Assembly (NCBI RefSeq): GCF_018100795.1
Contig: NZ_JAGJDY010000005.1
Span: forward strand, 124,001-188,000
DNA: 64,000 nt
From: Alteromonas sp. MMG017
GTDB taxonomy: Bacteria > Pseudomonadota > Gammaproteobacteria > Enterobacterales > Alteromonadaceae
Reading direction: 5' to 3'
Shown: positions 35,022-43,920 of the stretch, one piece after another
Layout of the letters: the number at the start of each line of letters is the position of its first letter
How positions within the stretch are numbered: the stretch's first letter is position 1
Program-made: the position numbers and the translations under genes
Notes under the pieces: generated by a model
Database searches by the model: none
Seen by the model: only the letters and a program-made list of their open reading frames with translations
What the model was told of the DNA's origin: nothing

Positions 35022-36089
35022 ATGTACGAAAGTTACTACGGACTTAACGCCAAACCTTTTCAGTTAACACCAGACCCAGGCTTCTTTTTTGCCAGTAAGT
35101 GGCACAAACGCGCCATATCATACCTTCAGTATGGGCTGTCGCAGGCTGAGGGGTTTATTGTTATCACGGGTGATATTGGTACAGGGAAAACTACCGTCGC
35201 GAATAGCTTGCTGGCTGAGATTCAAGACGATATTTTCGCAGCCCAAATCGTAACGCCGAAACTGTCTCCTGATGAGCTGGTTAAAATGGTGGCCTCAAAG
35301 TTCGATATCAATACGGACGGAAGAAGCAAAGCTGAAATTTTAAAGATGCTTGAGGTGTTCTTGTACGACTTGAGCACCCAAGGCCGCCGTGCATTACTGC
35401 TTGTTGATGAAGCTCAGAACTTGCCGCTAGAATCGATAGAAGAGCTACGTATGCTGTCTAACTTTCAGCTTAATGGTAAGCCGTTAATTCAAAGCTTTCT
35501 ATTAGGCCAAGAAGAACTACAACCCATTTTGCGTGCACCTAATATGGAGCAGTTCAGACAGCGGATTGTGGCTTCTTGTCATCTAGCGCCCCTCACGTTA
35601 GATGAGTGCAAAGAGTATATTGAATATCGCTTACACCATGCTGGCTGGAATGGCGAAGATTTGTTTTCAGAAGGGGCGTATGAGCGCATCTATAAGTTTA
35701 CCCGCGGTGTGCCTCGTAAAATAAATACGCTGATGGATCGTATCATGCTTTTTGGCTTTTTAGAGGAGCTTAAAAGCTTTGATGAAGATGCCGTTAAAGA
35801 AGTGATAGATGAGGTTAAAGCAGAAATGTTTGAGCCTGAGAGTGGGGTGGGCCATTCACCATCCCAAGCCCAAGATTTCGCAGAGCATCCTGAAAACAGA
35901 GCTATTATGACACCAGGCGGCAATATCATACGAGATAGTAAGTACTATCTTGATATGTTGGCAGAGTTGGTAGACGCGCTCGATGACGCAATATCACATA
36001 AAGTTAAAATGACGCAGTATGTAGATAAACTAATGAAGAAAAAGTTTAAAACTTATGTAAGGCTGAAGAGTACGGATAAGAGTGAGTAG
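35022..36089 (+). CDS. ExeA-like AAA ATPase of the XrtA/PEP-CTERM exopolysaccharide system
   Basis: The protein has 355 residues and starts MYESYYGLNAKPFQLTPDP, the typical beginning of the exosortase-associated secretion ATPase family related to ExeA/GspA. Walker A is GDIGTGKT (50-57), Walker B is ALLLVDEAQ (124-132), and sensor and arginine-finger-like parts follow (RGVPRKINTLMDR). No membrane segment is seen. The C-terminal quarter is variable and acidic. In related loci it is coded next to the export and kinase genes; here it is convergent with them. Its exact task (assembly or energising of polysaccharide export) is not known. Confidence 0.9.
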   Translation: MYESYYGLNAKPFQLTPDPGFFFASKWHKRAISYLQYGLSQAEGFIVITGDIGTGKTTVANSLLAEIQDDIFAAQIVTPKLSPDELVKMVASKFDINTDGRSKAEILKMLEVFLYDLSTQGRRALLLVDEAQNLPLESIEELRMLSNFQLNGKPLIQSFLLGQEELQPILRAPNMEQFRQRIVASCHLAPLTLDECKEYIEYRLHHAGWNGEDLFSEGAYERIYKFTRGVPRKINTLMDRIMLFGFLEELKSFDEDAVKEVIDEVKAEMFEPESGVGHSPSQAQDFAEHPENRAIMTPGGNIIRDSKYYLDMLAELVDALDDAISHKVKMTQYVDKLMKKKFKTYVRLKSTDKSE

Positions 36090-36096
36090 AGGGGCT

Positions 36097-36123
36097 AGAG
36101 TGACGCGGAAATCCCGTCACTCT
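36097..36123. terminator. Bidirectional hairpin between convergent XrtA-system genes
   Basis: AGAGTGACG pairs perfectly with CGTCACTCT. Two further G-C pairs form inside after a C-C mismatch. It is eight bases after the ATPase gene and eight bases after the barrel gene end on the other strand. There is no clear T run. Confidence 0.5.
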
Positions 36124-36130
36124 CAATAAC

Positions 36131-37816
36131 CTACTGATAAGTATAAATGATGGATAGGGTAATTCTTCGGTCCGTGTAATTCTCTCCAAATTGCCCGCCC
36201 CCGATTGCGAGGTCACCATTTTTCTCAAGATAAGTAATGTCAATATTAGTTGTGAGTGAGCGTCCAATATTCCGTTCTAAGCCTAGTGAGGCATTCCAAT
36301 TGTCAGTGCTTCCTGTATTTATCCCGTCACTATTTGAACGTTCATCTACATTTGCATAATCGACACTGGTGTTTAAATAAGTATAATTACCAAGTTGGTA
36401 TGCTACCGTAGTCCCCAAAGCATAGGTTCTTCGCAACCTATCTTCATCTAAATAATCACTTTCATCATATCGCCAAGAAAATGCAAATGTTAGTCTAGAG
36501 AAGCTATAGCCGGCTTGAAAATTGGTACTTTTCAACAGAATTATATTATCGTCAAAAGATAAATTTTGAGTAGTAAGTTGAACGAACTGCTCGTCTGCGC
36601 TAGTGGTATAGTCTAAAGAGTTTGGTTGAAAGCAACCTGAAATTGAAGTTGAGTTAGTCGGACACACAAAAACACCCAAGTTTTCAAAGTCAGCTAATAA
36701 TTGTGATGTGGTAGTTACGTCTTCAGAGTAAGATAAGGCTGTTCGGAAATATTTTGAATTGTAAGTAATATCTGCCGAAGCCGATTCACCATAAAAGCGT
36801 CTGCCGTAGCTGCCCTTAACGGAAGTACGGTTACTTAGCGCCCATTCGATGTCTAAGCCCACATAAGTATTGCTGTCATCGTTAGAAACGTCTGAATCAC
36901 TTTTATTTGCAGTTACCGATATATATCGATTAGCGTTTTGTCGATAAGTTAATCCTGCACCATAAGAGTTAAACTCTCGCGTACTGCTTGTTGTATCGGT
37001 TCTGTCGGATATTTGGTTGGCTTCATGAGATCCCGTGAGACGTATTGCCCAGTTTTTTGCAAAAGATGTATCAATGAAGGCATCGACAGTTCTTGCTAAA
37101 TAGTCACCCCCAACACTTTCATCTCTATCTGAGTCTTGATATGTCCCCGATACCTCCCAAATAAATTGCTTTGCTTGGTCTCCATTCTCGAAAGTGCCTT
37201 CAAATTGGAGAATATTGTTGTTTAACGCATTCCCTAAATCCAGTTCTGATCTTTCACTCTTCACATTTGAGTACGACACTCTACCGAAACCTTGGGCCCA
37301 ATTACCTTGGTCCGAGAATACTGAAGTAGCAATTCGATTGGAGCGTGTTTTTGACAAGCTATCAGCATTACTTAAAAAATCTGATACAAGATAATTGCTA
37401 GAATCTGTATTTTGATAAGTTAACGCTCCAGATGCATCAAATAATACAAACCTTTCGAAAGGTGCCCACCTAGCTGAGTAGTCGTATTCACCGAATGTAT
37501 CGTTCCGGCTATCGTCGCGCTTATCACGCTCCAAATGAGTTATCGTTCCAGACCAAAAACCCGAAAAAGTTCTCGTTTCTAGAGATGTATTTAGCTTAGG
37601 GCTAATAGAAAAAGTTGTTAATGATAAAGTCCCATCGTCTTCTGAATCAACTTCCTGAAATATGGATTCACCTTGTACAGTTCCAGTGATGTCAATATCA
37701 GCAAAAGCATAAGGGGACAACAATGAAGCTATTGAAAGCGCTAAGTAAATTGTTCCATGTAAACGACACTTTGTGTTGATGTTTTTAAACTTTACGCTCG
37801 GCATAGTAGTATCCAT
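36131..37816 (-). CDS. XrtA/PEP-CTERM-associated outer-membrane beta-barrel protein
   Basis: The product has about 561 residues (ATG 37816, with GGA before it). A signal peptide ends at AFA before DIDITG (about residues 15-40). Long series of alternating strands with Tyr/Asn/Asp-rich turns and a C-terminal SIIYTYQ fit the large barrel family coded in exosortase A loci (PEP-CTERM system-associated, TIGR03016-type). It has two Cys about ten residues apart in a predicted loop (VFVCPTNSTSISGCF). It is the last gene of the minus-strand export operon. Its start overlaps the end of the kinase gene by 32 bases, so translation is coupled. A porin-like exit role is inferred. Confidence 0.85.
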   Translation of the reverse strand: MDTTMPSVKFKNINTKCRLHGTIYLALSIASLLSPYAFADIDITGTVQGESIFQEVDSEDDGTLSLTTFSISPKLNTSLETRTFSGFWSGTITHLERDKRDDSRNDTFGEYDYSARWAPFERFVLFDASGALTYQNTDSSNYLVSDFLSNADSLSKTRSNRIATSVFSDQGNWAQGFGRVSYSNVKSERSELDLGNALNNNILQFEGTFENGDQAKQFIWEVSGTYQDSDRDESVGGDYLARTVDAFIDTSFAKNWAIRLTGSHEANQISDRTDTTSSTREFNSYGAGLTYRQNANRYISVTANKSDSDVSNDDSNTYVGLDIEWALSNRTSVKGSYGRRFYGESASADITYNSKYFRTALSYSEDVTTTSQLLADFENLGVFVCPTNSTSISGCFQPNSLDYTTSADEQFVQLTTQNLSFDDNIILLKSTNFQAGYSFSRLTFAFSWRYDESDYLDEDRLRRTYALGTTVAYQLGNYTYLNTSVDYANVDERSNSDGINTGSTDNWNASLGLERNIGRSLTTNIDITYLEKNGDLAIGGGQFGENYTDRRITLSIIYTYQ

Positions 37817-38699
37817 AATATCCGCTTCCGTCGGTATCATGATGGACCGATTTATTTACAACAAATCCAATCGCCATCTCAGGGTTTAATCGCTCAACCG
37901 ACATTTTAATATCGCTAATTTTGGCTTTGCCTTCTTCAACCACCACCACCGCTTGCCCAGCGAAATTTGCCAAGATAGCACTTTCATTTATGCCAATTAA
38001 AGGAGGTGTATCAAAGATTACTACACGATCTGGGTATCTATTCGCGAACTCGTCCACAGTTTCATGCATTTTATGGCTGGCAAGCATTTCGGTCGATAAA
38101 TGATGTGACTTCCCTGCTGGAATTATCTTTAACTTATCAATATTAGTGGGGTATAGAACTTCAGAAATATCACTCACATCTCCGGTTAAGTATTCCATTA
38201 AACCTTTTCTACGTTCTAAGCCCAGAGTATTTAAAACATTTGGTTTTAATACATCGGCATCAACCAAAAGCACTGTCTTATCTTGCTCAGATGCAATACT
38301 CAGCGCCAAGTTAGTGGCTGTGAAAGTTTTTCCCTCAGATGGCCGGCTACTTGTGACCATGATGATATTTGGATTGTTAATGGTTTTAGCAAGTGCTCCG
38401 AAAGCATTCGCAAGCAGTTTCCTTTTGATTTCACGATACTCTTCATTTATTTGTTTTCGCTCGCCGAGCAGAGCAATGTGGCCATTTTCGCTTAGTCTTT
38501 GTAAATCGATATTAAAAGGGTCAAGGTTTGAGCTACCAGCAGTTGAAACAGTATTAGGTGTTTCCTGAGTATGCTGTATTTCTTCAGAGAGTTGGTGCGA
38601 GCCAGTCTGATTTCCATCGTCACTATGAGTTTCTGAGTTGGCAATCTCCCTCTCTTTTTCCCTTTGTTTTTGTAGTGCTTTTTCAATAGTATTGCGCAT
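37785..38699 (-). CDS. XrtA-associated bacterial tyrosine autokinase (CpsD/Wzc-C type)
   Basis: The protein has 304 residues. The N-terminal 65 residues are charged and disordered-looking. The BY-kinase domain has Walker A SSRPSEGKT (117-125), Walker A' VLLVDADVLKP (about 143-153) and Walker B VVIFDTPPLI. The C-terminus has a tyrosine cluster (GYYGYYY) that would be the autophosphorylation site. It works with the separate chain-length protein upstream, as in two-protein CapA/CapB systems, to control polymer length. Its stop overlaps the next gene; its start abuts the chain-length gene's stop (one-base overlap). Confidence 0.92.
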   Translation of the reverse strand: MRNTIEKALQKQREKEREIANSETHSDDGNQTGSHQLSEEIQHTQETPNTVSTAGSSNLDPFNIDLQRLSENGHIALLGERKQINEEYREIKRKLLANAFGALAKTINNPNIIMVTSSRPSEGKTFTATNLALSIASEQDKTVLLVDADVLKPNVLNTLGLERRKGLMEYLTGDVSDISEVLYPTNIDKLKIIPAGKSHHLSTEMLASHKMHETVDEFANRYPDRVVIFDTPPLIGINESAILANFAGQAVVVVEEGKAKISDIKMSVERLNPEMAIGFVVNKSVHHDTDGSGYYGYYYAERKV

Positions 38700-40267
38700 T
38701 ACAAAAACCTCTCAATAATATTGATATTCATAATTTCTGCAGCCATAAGTACGGCGTAAATAAAAACGATAGCGAGTGAAGACAGAACGAAAATGAGTAA
38801 CCTAACCTTATCCCTCTTCTTTATATTTTCATAATCGAGGTGTGTAACCGTCCCCCAAATTGGGTATTCAGAAAGCTTAATAAGCTGATTAGGTCGAGTT
38901 AAAATAGGACTTAGTTGACTTACAAGGAATGCTAAGCCTATACCTGCGCCAAAACCTATAAGAAGGACACCTGTATATAAAATTAACCGTTTAGGGCCTG
39001 AGGCTGTGTTAGGCACCAATGGTGGCTCAATAATGCGGAATTGTAATTCCTCAGACGACACTTCAGCTCGACGTGACAAATCTGCGGCTTCTCTTCTGCC
39101 AAGCAACTCTTCGTATTTGTTTTTTGTGATACCGTAGTCTCGATTTAGAGCTGTAGACTCTGCTTCGATTTGTGGAATTAAGTCGACTTTAGATTCGAGT
39201 TCAGCAATTTTATTTTCAAGATCTGTTTCTTTAACATTTAATGAAGCAATCTCGCTTTGAAGCCTACTTATTTCTAATCTAATTTCTTGGGTTAGCTCAT
39301 TTAGTGGAGCTTGGTTGTCATCACCCACGTTAGCAAGAAAAGAATCTATTTCTCTTTTCCTTGATTTTTCAAGGCTTTCCAAAAGTTGTTGAGTTTCAAT
39401 GACATCGGGGTGGAGGTCAGTAAAACGTAATTTTAATCTATCTAGGTCTTCCTCTAACTTTCTTATACGTTCGTCATATCTGGTTTGAAGAGCTGGGCTA
39501 TCTTTGTTTGAAACTCCAAAGCTATCTATGCTGGCGCCGTTCTTGATTTGTGCCCTAAGAGACTCAACTTGTTGCTGCGTTTGCTTTATTGCGAGCTTGG
39601 TATCTTCTAAATTTGTATTCAGGGTTTGAAGTCGAGAATAATATGTTCCAGAAAGCGGAAGTATATTATTATACTGGCGCTTAAACTGAGCTAAGCGTTG
39701 TTCGGATTCCGCTAATCTACTTTCATACTCAGCGATCTCCTCCTGCAAAAAACGACCAGCGGTATCTGTATCTCTGCGGTTATTACCTAAAGACCCTTCA
39801 ACGAATAAATCAAGTGTTTCTTGAACTACTTTTTGTGCTGTAGCGGCATTAGGATGACTGAAACTTATGTTATATATGTTGTCTCTACCCGTAGAGCGTA
39901 GCTGAATTTGAAGTGCTAGATTTGTTACTAAGTCTTCAAATTCACGTTCAGTTTCAGTTGTTATATCTAAATCGCTTTCTCTCGCTATGATTTCTACGTT
40001 TGAACGGCTAAGCAGGGTTCTCGCCATCATCTTCACTTCCTGATCCGGATCAGACTGTATAGCAAGACCTTTGAGAAGTGGTTGCAGAACAGACCTTGTA
40101 TCGACGTAAACCTGGGCTTTAGAAGTGTATTCATCAGGAAGTGTAGCTACCATGACGAATCCGATTGGGCATATAAGCCAAGACATGATAATGACGTGAC
40201 GTTTCTTAATCCAAATTCCTTTAACAAGATCAAGGAATTGAACTAAAGTTTGTTGTAAATCCTGCAT
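38699..40267 (-). CDS. XrtA-associated Wzz-type polysaccharide chain-length determinant
   Basis: This 522-residue inner-membrane protein has membrane helices near residues 22-42 and 430-450, with another at about 490-510. The large periplasmic part between has long coiled coils (about 165-385, Glu/Leu/Gln-rich). The Pro-rich segment before the second helix (IIEPPLVPNTASGPKR) is a Wzz signature. It lacks a fused kinase domain; the partner kinase is the next gene, overlapping by one base. Belongs to the exosortase A-linked chain-length family. Confidence 0.9.
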   Translation of the reverse strand: MQDLQQTLVQFLDLVKGIWIKKRHVIIMSWLICPIGFVMVATLPDEYTSKAQVYVDTRSVLQPLLKGLAIQSDPDQEVKMMARTLLSRSNVEIIARESDLDITTETEREFEDLVTNLALQIQLRSTGRDNIYNISFSHPNAATAQKVVQETLDLFVEGSLGNNRRDTDTAGRFLQEEIAEYESRLAESEQRLAQFKRQYNNILPLSGTYYSRLQTLNTNLEDTKLAIKQTQQQVESLRAQIKNGASIDSFGVSNKDSPALQTRYDERIRKLEEDLDRLKLRFTDLHPDVIETQQLLESLEKSRKREIDSFLANVGDDNQAPLNELTQEIRLEISRLQSEIASLNVKETDLENKIAELESKVDLIPQIEAESTALNRDYGITKNKYEELLGRREAADLSRRAEVSSEELQFRIIEPPLVPNTASGPKRLILYTGVLLIGFGAGIGLAFLVSQLSPILTRPNQLIKLSEYPIWGTVTHLDYENIKKRDKVRLLIFVLSSLAIVFIYAVLMAAEIMNINIIERFL

Positions 40268-40295
40268 TTAAAAGTGTTCCGTGTACTACTTAGAA

Positions 40296-40931
40296 CTAAA
40301 ACCAAGCTTCTGGAATGATAATTATATCGCCTGGAAGTATATCGACATTTTTCTGTATATCGCCACTTCTGATCAAATCGTCGATACTTAAGGAATAAGT
40401 ATTTTGTTTACCGTTAACAACTCGAACTAATTTGGCACTGTTTCCGTCAGCGAACTCTGTTAAGCCTCCGACGGCAATCATTAAATCCAGTAGAGTCATA
40501 TGTTCAGTATAACTGACTGCACTTGGGTTAGTCGCTTCACCGATAACCCTAACTTGCTCACTAAGAGGCCCCGCGAAATTATTAACGCTCACTGTGACTC
40601 GAGGATTATTGATATAAACAGAAAGCTGCTCTTCGATTTCGCGAGCCAAAAGAGTAGGAGTTCTTCCCGCAACATCGAGATCTTCAACCAAAGAAGTTGT
40701 TACCTTACCATCGGGTCTGACAATAAACTTTCCTGAAACCTCAGGATTTCGCCACACAAAAATCGTCAAAGAATCGCCGGGACCAATAAGGTACTGGTAA
40801 TCATTAACGTCAGTGGTTAACGATGCTCGGGTGGTAGCTTGGGAAAGCGTTGAAGTGTTTGAACACCCGCCTAATATAGATATTAAAAATATTACTGCAT
40901 AGCTCAATGGCATGCGTTTAAAACAAAACAT
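40296..40931 (-). CDS. XrtA-associated polysaccharide export lipoprotein (Wza-like)
   Basis: The protein has 211 residues with a lipoprotein signal and lipobox LGGC (Cys23). It shows a Poly_export domain (about 45-120, YLIGPGDSLTIFVWRNPEVSG) and a SLBB domain (about 125-205, VRVIGEATNPSAVSY). Wza-type proteins form the outer-membrane/periplasm channel for exopolysaccharide, though this one lacks the long C-terminal transmembrane helix region of E. coli Wza. It is the first gene of the minus-strand operon, with a perfect extended -10 just upstream and an AGGAT ribosome site. Confidence 0.92.
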   Translation of the reverse strand: MFCFKRMPLSYAVIFLISILGGCSNTSTLSQATTRASLTTDVNDYQYLIGPGDSLTIFVWRNPEVSGKFIVRPDGKVTTSLVEDLDVAGRTPTLLAREIEEQLSVYINNPRVTVSVNNFAGPLSEQVRVIGEATNPSAVSYTEHMTLLDLMIAVGGLTEFADGNSAKLVRVVNGKQNTYSLSIDDLIRSGDIQKNVDILPGDIIIIPEAWF

Positions 40932-40960
40932 AAGAGATCATCCTACACTCATATGGCTAA

Positions 40961-40969
40961 ATTATAGCA
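40961..40969 (-). promoter_or_regulatory. Extended -10 promoter of the export operon
   Basis: On the minus strand TGCTATAAT is a perfect extended -10. The start of transcription would be about 24 bases before the export lipoprotein ATG. The matching -35 is not evident. The 147-base gap also must hold the promoter of the divergent sugar-transferase operon. Confidence 0.6.
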
Positions 40970-41078
40970 TTCGGTATTTACCCTACGGGAATTCCAATTA
41001 TAATGCCAACAAGAATTCTAGTCTATTAGAATAAATCCCTCTATGATGGGGTAACTTTGTAGTTTTAAGGGGCCAGGG

Positions 41079-42491
41079 GTGGCAGTAAACAAGCGAAATC
41101 AAAATAAACGCTCAAATATATTAGTCGTTACAGAAGCGTTACTTATAGCCTACATGGGTTATATAACTTATTTCATCCTGACACAGGTTCACTTGGTTTC
41201 AAAAGTCCAACCTGAGAAATTGATAATCAATGTAGGCCTTCTTACGCTTGCTATATTACTGTGTTCCCTATCGGTAGGGCTTTACGAAGCAAAATTAAGA
41301 GAGACTTTTAGAGGCATTATAAGAAGAATTTTCGTTAGTGTTGGTTTGAGCTATTTTCTTGTCGAAATAGTTAGCAGAGCTCTGTTCGACGAATTAGTGA
41401 TGGATGCCTATTTTCTCCCTGCAGCTGTTTTTTCAATAATAATAACGTTAGTTATTTTTCGCTACTTTACTAACCGCTTGGGGCTTTTAGGTTTAGGCAA
41501 AGTTCGTATAGTGGTGTTGGGCGCGGGTGAGAGAGCATCAATTATTGAAAAGCGTATGCGTCGAGATGTCGATAGGATCGGCTTTGAAATGGTCGGGTTT
41601 GTGCCTATTCCTGGTGACAACCGAGAAGATGGTATTCGTAGGGAAAAAATCGTTCACATAAAGGTGGATGAGAACTTTCAGCAGTTTATCAATGACAATG
41701 ATATTGAAGAAATTGTCATTGCGTGTGATCAGCGTCGCGGTACTTTGCCTGTTGAAGTCCTTTTTGAATGCCGCCTTCGCGGTATCGAGGTTACCGAATT
41801 ACTCGACTTTATGGAAAGAGAGACTGGGCAAATTGTTGTAAACCTGATGTATCCAAGTTGGGTCATCTATTCTAACGGTTTCCAAAGCCAAAATTATCTA
41901 AGAGATGCACTGGATTACAGCCTTAACGCCATATTAGCATTATTTGTGTTTATATTTGTATGGCCAATCATGCTCACTACCGCACTCATTATCTATCTTG
42001 ATGATGGTCGACGCACAGGGGTTTCTGTGTTTTACGCTCAAGAGCGAGTTGGCTTAAATGGACAGTTGTTCAAAATACTGAAGTTTCGGAGTATGCGGCC
42101 TGATGCCGAAAAAGACGGTGCAAAATGGGCAAGTAAAAATGACGATCGAGTAACGCGAATTGGGCATTTTATTAGAAAATATCGCGTCGATGAATTGCCT
42201 CAGTTACTAAACGTATTTAAAGGTGAAATGTCTTTCATTGGCCCTCGCCCAGAAAGACCTCAATTTGTTGAGCAGTTAGTGAAAGAAGTTCCCTATTACA
42301 ATCAGCGACACAATGTAAAGCCCGGATTGGCTGGGTGGGCTCAGCTCAACTATCCCTATGGGGCAAGTGTAGAAGATTCCATGGAAAAGCTTAAGTTTGA
42401 TCTGTATTACGTTAAGCACCAAAGTTTATTACTTGATATCTTGATTCTGATAAGAACTGTTGAGGTCGTAATCTTTGGTAAGGGCCGCTAA
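41079..42491 (+). CDS. Initiating undecaprenyl-phosphate sugar-1-phosphate transferase (EpsB/WbaP-type, XrtA-associated)
   Basis: This 470-residue protein has four N-terminal helices (about 12-130), a nucleotide-binding-like soluble domain (about 140-260) and another helix (about 280-305). The C-terminal bacterial sugar transferase domain has the motifs LKFRSMRPDAEKDGAKWA, RVDELPQLLNVFKGEMSFIGPRPERP and KPGLAGWAQLN. It adds the first sugar phosphate to undecaprenyl phosphate. GTG start with AAGGGG. It opens the plus-strand polysaccharide operon, which includes the exosortase. Confidence 0.93.
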   Translation: MAVNKRNQNKRSNILVVTEALLIAYMGYITYFILTQVHLVSKVQPEKLIINVGLLTLAILLCSLSVGLYEAKLRETFRGIIRRIFVSVGLSYFLVEIVSRALFDELVMDAYFLPAAVFSIIITLVIFRYFTNRLGLLGLGKVRIVVLGAGERASIIEKRMRRDVDRIGFEMVGFVPIPGDNREDGIRREKIVHIKVDENFQQFINDNDIEEIVIACDQRRGTLPVEVLFECRLRGIEVTELLDFMERETGQIVVNLMYPSWVIYSNGFQSQNYLRDALDYSLNAILALFVFIFVWPIMLTTALIIYLDDGRRTGVSVFYAQERVGLNGQLFKILKFRSMRPDAEKDGAKWASKNDDRVTRIGHFIRKYRVDELPQLLNVFKGEMSFIGPRPERPQFVEQLVKEVPYYNQRHNVKPGLAGWAQLNYPYGASVEDSMEKLKFDLYYVKHQSLLLDILILIRTVEVVIFGKGR

Positions 42492-42534
42492 TCATTATTG
42501 TGATTAATGCAACCAATCAACAGGGATATGTAGT

Positions 42535-43920
42535 ATGTGGGAAAATATTGGAAAACTTAAACACTTTTGGGTGTTCTTGCTCCTGCTATGCACATGGTTG
42601 GTGTCAAACTACCCAATAATGGGGACGCTGTGGGAGTATGGCTTCGATGATGGCACCTATTCCCACTCTTTCCTTGTACCGTTTATTATTCTGTATCTAA
42701 TTTATATCTTAGATGTCGAAAATAGAATCCAATTCCGCGGTTCGCTCAGCCTTACTTGGTTCACTTTTCTGCTCTTTACAGGCTTTGCTCTGTGGATAGC
42801 GACTTTATCTCAAATAAGCTTGTTATATTGGGTTACGTCTTTATTAGTTCTGATAGCATTAATTTTTCAAGTGTTTAGATTTAATATATCAACCCTTTTT
42901 CCTATCGCATATATCGTATTTGTCTACCCTTTCTGGGGCTCCCTAGCTCTGTTATTTCAAAAGATTTCTGTATTCATGGTAACGATAATGATGTCACTCA
43001 CAGACATCCCTGTTTACGTTGAAAATGAATTTGTCACCATCCCTGCAGGTATTTTTGAAATTGCGGAGGGCTGCAGTGGTCTTAGGTATATTATTGTTTC
43101 TTTAGCTATTAGTAGTTTGTATATATTTTTATATTTACGAACATTTAAAGCAGGGCTGGTATTCGCTTGTTTCGCAATATTTGGTGCATTAGTAACCAAT
43201 TGGATTCGAATTGTTCTTTTAATAGTCATTGGTCATGTAACAGATATGGAAAGTTCACTAATGACCGATCACAATAATTTTGGCTGGTATATCTATATCC
43301 CTGTCGCTATCTTACAGTTTTATTTAGGCAAAAAGCTTGAAGAAAAAGAAGAACGAGACTTGGGAAGAAATGAATTTATTGCCAGTCCGACAATGAGTAA
43401 GCTCTCAAAGCCGACACTGTATACTGCATTAGTGTTAAGTATTTTTCTTTCCTCTTCTTTTGCAGTAATGTCATCGAAGAATAGCCAAGAGATTACTCAA
43501 TGCCCACCAATTAGTACTAAAATAGTGCCTATGATATTCAATGCATCTTCAACCTGTGAAACTCAACACCTTGTTGGAGAAATTTCTGTGACGGAGCTGA
43601 ACTATTCGTTTGATGGTTCGACACTCGACGCTAAAGCATCATATTATTTAAATTCAGCAATACCTAAAGGTTATAAAGAAATTGGTACTATGCCGAATGA
43701 TAACTGGAACGTAGTTATCGTAGCAGACGCTTTAGCGAACTTTAGGCTTATTGCGTATCGTTATCAGGTGGGCTCGGAGTACGAAACAGAGCTTTATAAC
43801 TTAAAAAAACAACGGCTGTTAAATGCGCTAAAGCTTTCCAACTTTACCGCAATTCACTGGATATCTTCGCAATGCAAAAATGAATGTAATGCCGAGGACT
43901 TGAAACGGTTAGATCTGTGA
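42535..43920 (+). CDS. xrtA: Exosortase A
   Basis: This 461-residue integral membrane cysteine transpeptidase sorts PEP-CTERM proteins. About eight hydrophobic helices are seen before residue 270. The catalytic triad is in place: Cys180 in AEGCSGLRYI, Arg225 in TNWIRIVLL and His246 in TDHNNFGWY. The C-terminal part (about 300-461, after a further helix) is periplasmic and could be a short EpsI-like domain, as exosortase A normally carries EpsI activity fused or next to it. Cys-rich pairs occur there (TCET, QCKNEC). No PEP-CTERM substrate is seen within the window. Its stop overlaps the next GTG start by four bases. Confidence 0.93.
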   Translation: MWENIGKLKHFWVFLLLLCTWLVSNYPIMGTLWEYGFDDGTYSHSFLVPFIILYLIYILDVENRIQFRGSLSLTWFTFLLFTGFALWIATLSQISLLYWVTSLLVLIALIFQVFRFNISTLFPIAYIVFVYPFWGSLALLFQKISVFMVTIMMSLTDIPVYVENEFVTIPAGIFEIAEGCSGLRYIIVSLAISSLYIFLYLRTFKAGLVFACFAIFGALVTNWIRIVLLIVIGHVTDMESSLMTDHNNFGWYIYIPVAILQFYLGKKLEEKEERDLGRNEFIASPTMSKLSKPTLYTALVLSIFLSSSFAVMSSKNSQEITQCPPISTKIVPMIFNASSTCETQHLVGEISVTELNYSFDGSTLDAKASYYLNSAIPKGYKEIGTMPNDNWNVVIVADALANFRLIAYRYQVGSEYETELYNLKKQRLLNALKLSNFTAIHWISSQCKNECNAEDLKRLDL

